Source of the DNA: Thalassospira xiamenensis M-5 = DSM 17429
GTDB lineage: Bacteria; Pseudomonadota; Alphaproteobacteria; Rhodospirillales; Thalassospiraceae
Direction of reading: 5' to 3'
Assembly (NCBI RefSeq): GCF_000300235.2
Contig: NZ_CP004388.1
Span: 1-64,000, forward strand
Length of the DNA: 64,000 bases
Both the position numbers and the translations under genes were made by a program. How positions within the stretch are numbered: the first letter of the stretch is position 1; every line of letters begins with the position of its first letter. Under the pieces are notes generated by a model. That model made no database searches. It was not told the origin of the DNA and saw only the letters and a program-made list of their open reading frames with translations. Positions 61,514 to 64,000 of the stretch are shown here, piece by piece.

Positions 61514-62509
61514 TCAGCTTTGCTGCCCGGTTACCGGGGCTGCTATGGCCTTGGTTTCGGCAACGGCTTCGGGTTTGCGGACCGAACGCGCATCGCGCAG
61601 GCCAAGCTCCCATGGCGGGATGGGGGTGAATTTTTCGGCCAGGAAGTCCACAAAGGCACGAACCTTTGGCGACAGGTGGCGTTTGTGTGGATACACCGCC
61701 GAAATCCATGCCAGATCGTGAACATATTCCGTCAGAACCGGCGTCAGGCGACCTGCCCGGATATCTTCATGCACGAGGTACTCTGCCAGTCTCGCCATGC
61801 CAAGGCCAGCGACCACCGCTTCGTGCAATGCGTCGCCGTCATTTGCGGAAAAACTGCCCTGTGCGCGAAATGAAACATGGCCTTCGGGGGTGTCGAAATG
61901 CCAGTCGTTGAAGCTTTCGCGCGAAGACAGATGCAGACAGTCGTGATTTTCAAGTTCCTGTGGCTTGCGCGGAATACCGTTCTTTTCCAGATATTCCGGC
62001 GATGCGACGATCATGCGGCGGTTGACCGCATATTTGCGCGCGATCAGCGATGAATCTTCAAGGGCTGACAGGCGAATCGCCAGATCGTAACCATCGTTGA
62101 CCAGATCGGTGAATTTGTCGTCGAGCGTCAATTCAATCCTTACATCGGGATAACGCGCCAGAAATTCCGGAATCAGCGGCACGACCTGATACTTGGTAAA
62201 CGCCACTGAAGCATTGATGCGAAGCGTTCCGCGCGGGGCGGCATAAAGCTGGGTCACGACTTCTTCGGCTTCCTCGATCTCGTTTAGGATCGTGCGGGCG
62301 CGCTCGTAAAAGGCACGGCCTTCTTCGGTCAGGCTAAGCTGGCGGGTGGTGCGCATCAAAAGACGCGCGCCAAGTCTGTCTTCAAGGCGCGAAATGTATT
62401 TTGAAACCGCCGAAGGTGACAGACGCATGGTCCGTGCAGCAGCTGAAAAGCTGCCTTCTTCAACGGCATGGACAAAGATTTCCATTTCTGCGGCGCGATC
62501 CATCGGCAT
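61514..62509 (-). CDS. LysR-type transcriptional regulator
   Basis: A 331-aa regulator with an HTH at residues about 8-65 (GSFSAAARTMRLSPSAVSKYI) and an effector domain of the CrgA/PecT-like subgroup (TLRINASVAFTKYQVVPLIP). The C-terminus is extended by about 25 residues. It diverges from the small gene at 62646; an imperfect palindrome ATTCACA-N5-TGTGCAT (62530-62548) lies 20 nt upstream of its start and may be an operator. Confidence 0.9.
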   Translation of the reverse strand: MPMDRAAEMEIFVHAVEEGSFSAAARTMRLSPSAVSKYISRLEDRLGARLLMRTTRQLSLTEEGRAFYERARTILNEIEEAEEVVTQLYAAPRGTLRINASVAFTKYQVVPLIPEFLARYPDVRIELTLDDKFTDLVNDGYDLAIRLSALEDSSLIARKYAVNRRMIVASPEYLEKNGIPRKPQELENHDCLHLSSRESFNDWHFDTPEGHVSFRAQGSFSANDGDALHEAVVAGLGMARLAEYLVHEDIRAGRLTPVLTEYVHDLAWISAVYPHKRHLSPKVRAFVDFLAEKFTPIPPWELGLRDARSVRKPEAVAETKAIAAPVTGQQS

Positions 62510-62586
62510 GTTTCCTATTTATGACGCATATTCACAAGTAATGTGCATATTGAGGTAATTCTCTTCTGCCGTAAAGGAAATTAGAT

Positions 62587-62626
62587 TGGGTTCATCAAAC
62601 GCGACACGTTGTCGCAATGAACCAAA
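62587..62626 (+). promoter_or_regulatory. nested palindrome upstream of the small gene
   Basis: Outer arms TTGG(G)TTCAT (from 62587) and ATGAACCAA (to 62625) enclose GCGACA (62601-62606) / TGTCGC (62610-62615) with loop CGT. It ends just before the Shine-Dalgarno AAAGGAGGT (62632-62640). It could be a 5'-leader hairpin or a protein-binding site. Confidence 0.5.
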
Positions 62627-62645
62627 TTCTTAAAGGAGGTCTGCC

Positions 62646-62828
62646 ATGACCACTTATGCTGACATCACCAAGCTGAACATCAAAACCAGCGAGATTGAAG
62701 CTGGCGTGCGCAAAGGCCAACAGCTCCGCGCTGAATATATCGGTAGCCTGTTCCGCAGCCTGTTCAAAGGCTCTGACAAGTCCGCCGACATCAAGCATCC
62801 GGCTGGCACCGTTGGCGGTGCTGCCTAA
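62646..62828 (+). CDS. small protein upstream of anti-SD hairpins
   Basis: A 60-aa protein, too short for confident family assignment. A near-perfect AAAGGAGGT 5 nt before the ATG shows it is translated strongly. The middle has a basic amphipathic helix (LRAEYIGSLFRSLFKG), and the C-terminus is flexible (HPAGTVGGAA). The LxxLsDreLxDiGL signature of DUF1127 is absent, although small DUF1127 genes occupy this position next to similar RNAs in Rhodobacter. It is followed by the hairpin RNA below; a joint transcript is likely. An RNA-binding role is inference only. Confidence 0.8.
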   Translation: MTTYADITKLNIKTSEIEAGVRKGQQLRAEYIGSLFRSLFKGSDKSADIKHPAGTVGGAA

Positions 62829-62832
62829 TTGA

Positions 62833-62978
62833 CGACCTCGCGGTCGAGCGACGTTTGATCTTCCTCCCCAAACGACGCTCCCGCGATGGACTACTGCGTT
62901 TTTTCTAGCGTCTTCCTCCCTAGACGACGCTGTTTTCCCGACTGGCCCGGGCTCTTTTGAGCTCCGGGCCATTTTTTT
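62833..62978 (+). ncRNA. CcsR/'cuckoo'-type sRNA with tandem CUUCCUCCC loops
   Basis: After the small ORF come two hairpins that each display UUCCUCCC in the loop. Hairpin 1: GAGCGACGTTTG (62846-62857) / CAAACGACGCTC (62869-62880), one A-A mismatch, loop ATCTTCCTCCC. Hairpin 2: AGCGTC (62907-62912) / GACGCT (62926-62931), loop TTCCTCCCTAGAC. A small hairpin CGACC/GGTCG (62833-62846) precedes them. A strong terminator ends the unit. The CCUCC loops are complementary to Shine-Dalgarno sequences. This matches the layout of the alphaproteobacterial CcsR/cuckoo riboregulators, known to me from Rhodobacter and rhizobia, where they follow a small DUF1127 gene and respond to stress sigma factors. Confidence 0.8.
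62943..62978 (+). terminator. strong intrinsic terminator of the sRNA unit
   Basis: TGGCCCGG and GCTC (62943-62954) pair with GAGC and CCGGGCCA (62959-62971, one bulged T); loop TTTT; seven T follow (62972-62978). Confidence 0.93.
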
Positions 62979-63013
62979 GTCTCATCGTCGACCGGCTTTG
63001 AAATCCCGCCGCC

Positions 63014-64000
63014 TTATTCACCGGTTTGGCGGGCGACGCCCGGCGGGATATAGAAGCCCGGCCGTTCCGACATCCATGACAGTACCGAAACCACCGCCAT
63101 TGCCACGATGGTGATCCAAAGCGTCGTGCCGATATCAATATCGGCGGCAAACATCCAGCCATAGATCGCCGGGCCAATCGCCGATGCCAGAACCATGACC
63201 GCAGTCAAAGTGCTTCGAACCGCACCAATTTCATCCAGTGGCACCAGTTCCGGGATAATCGCGGTGCGTAATGTTGTGGCAAAGCCGGTGGTGATCCCCA
63301 ACATCCCCATATAAACCGGGATCATGACCGGGGTTTCGGTGATCGCCAGCAACGATACCGCCCCGATGGCCGGGATCAGATGATAGGGGAACAGCTTGCG
63401 AGCGGTATGGCTGTCAATCAGCGGTCCGCTGCCAAAGGCCCCGATCACCGATGTGATGGCGAAAACCGTAAAGCCCGCTGCAAACCAGGTGAGGTCGATG
63501 TCTTTACTGGCTGAAATCGATCCCTGATGGAAGAACAGGGCGGTCATCACCAGCGGCGGGGCGGCCAGCATCGGCATGCAGAACCAGATATAGCGTGACC
63601 GGAACAGGCGTGGATGGCTGTCTGTGGGTGACGTATCCCGGGCGACCTCCTGATTCGCACTAGCGGTCTTGCTGTTGTTTTCCATTTTGCCCGGTGCTTC
63701 GCGGAATTTCGCGTTATCGCGGATCAGCAGGATCGCAATCGGCATCAGGATAACCACGATGAAAATACCGGCCCCGGCATAGGTGGCCCGCCAGCCAAAT
63801 CCGGCAATAAGTGCCAGCAGGGTTACCGGCATGATTGCCTCTGCCAACGGAAAGCCGAAGCTTGCAATGGCGAGGGCACGTCCACGACTGCGGTCAAAAT
63901 AACGCGCAATGCCGGTCATGCTGACATGGCTCATCAATCCCTGCCCAGCCAGACGCAGAATAAACAGGGCCGCAATCAGCATCCAGGCCGACTGTGCGGC
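63014..64000 (-). CDS. MFS transporter, truncated by the window edge
   Basis: The last 328 residues of a major facilitator protein. The first visible helices include RLAGQGLMSHVSMTGIARYF, then the loop RSRGRALAIASFGFPLAEAI (a motif A-like cytoplasmic loop), followed by a charged central loop and about six more TM segments. The frame stays open past the ATG at 63982 to the window end, so the N-terminal helices lie outside. Substrate unknown. Confidence 0.85.
   Translation of the reverse strand, partial: AAQSAWMLIAALFILRLAGQGLMSHVSMTGIARYFDRSRGRALAIASFGFPLAEAIMPVTLLALIAGFGWRATYAGAGIFIVVILMPIAILLIRDNAKFREAPGKMENNSKTASANQEVARDTSPTDSHPRLFRSRYIWFCMPMLAAPPLVMTALFFHQGSISASKDIDLTWFAAGFTVFAITSVIGAFGSGPLIDSHTARKLFPYHLIPAIGAVSLLAITETPVMIPVYMGMLGITTGFATTLRTAIIPELVPLDEIGAVRSTLTAVMVLASAIGPAIYGWMFAADIDIGTTLWITIVAMAVVSVLSWMSERPGFYIPPGVARQTGE

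Overview
The window looks like the origin-proximal part of an alphaproteobacterial chromosome. It opens with dnaA-dnaN-recF-gyrB in the classical order. Most genes have moderately high GC, and the housekeeping proteins (GyrB, ArgG, Acs, RmuC, Def, Fmt, a RecX-family protein, TctABC) are of a Rhodospirillales type. My best guess at genus level is Thalassospira or a near relative; this rests on general familiarity, not on a search.

Layout. (1) 1-6.8 kb: replication genes. (2) 7.1-23.7 kb: a clearly more AT-rich surface-glycan island. A leftward block (7120-12928) holds glycosyltransferases and methyltransferases. A rightward block (13485-23690) holds a perosamine-synthase-like aminotransferase, GDP-fucose synthase, GDP-mannose 4,6-dehydratase, a Wzx-type flippase, another glycosyltransferase and several methyltransferase-fold proteins. 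One methyltransferase gene carries an in-frame amber codon. (3) 23.9-28.1 kb: two tandem class A penicillin-binding-protein genes. The second has all catalytic motifs; the first has lost essentially all of them and looks like a double pseudoenzyme. (4) 28.4-33.7 kb: a tctC-tctB-tctA-argE operon diverging from a LysR gene, with a perfect 9-11-9 palindrome at the regulator start. (5) 33.7-45.8 kb: a LysE exporter, a YgjP-type protease, argG, truA, a chemotaxis receptor, lrgAB, arsC, a glutaredoxin-MauE fusion, recX, an ABC-2 permease and argD-argF. (6) 45.9-54 kb: hslO, a lipoprotein, a DUF305 protein, a frameshifted beta-propeller gene, an ECF sigma/anti-sigma pair and a universal-stress/SulP pair. 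(7) 54.3-64 kb: acs, rmuC, def, a DUF429-like gene, fmt, a GNAT acetyltransferase, a LysR regulator, a small-protein gene followed by tandem anti-Shine-Dalgarno hairpins, and a truncated MFS transporter.

How the genes work together. Arginine synthesis is spread over argE, argG and argD-argF. The island encodes the route from GDP-mannose to GDP-4-keto-6-deoxymannose, with possible branches to GDP-L-fucose and GDP-perosamine, and then assembly, methylation and flipping of a glycan.

The two signals I rate highest are the CUUCCUCCC-loop RNA at about 62.84-62.98 kb, which resembles the CcsR/'cuckoo' riboregulators but follows a small ORF that does not look like DUF1127, and the catalytically dead tandem PBP1 paralogue. 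No tRNA, rRNA, CRISPR array, intact insertion sequence or prophage was seen.
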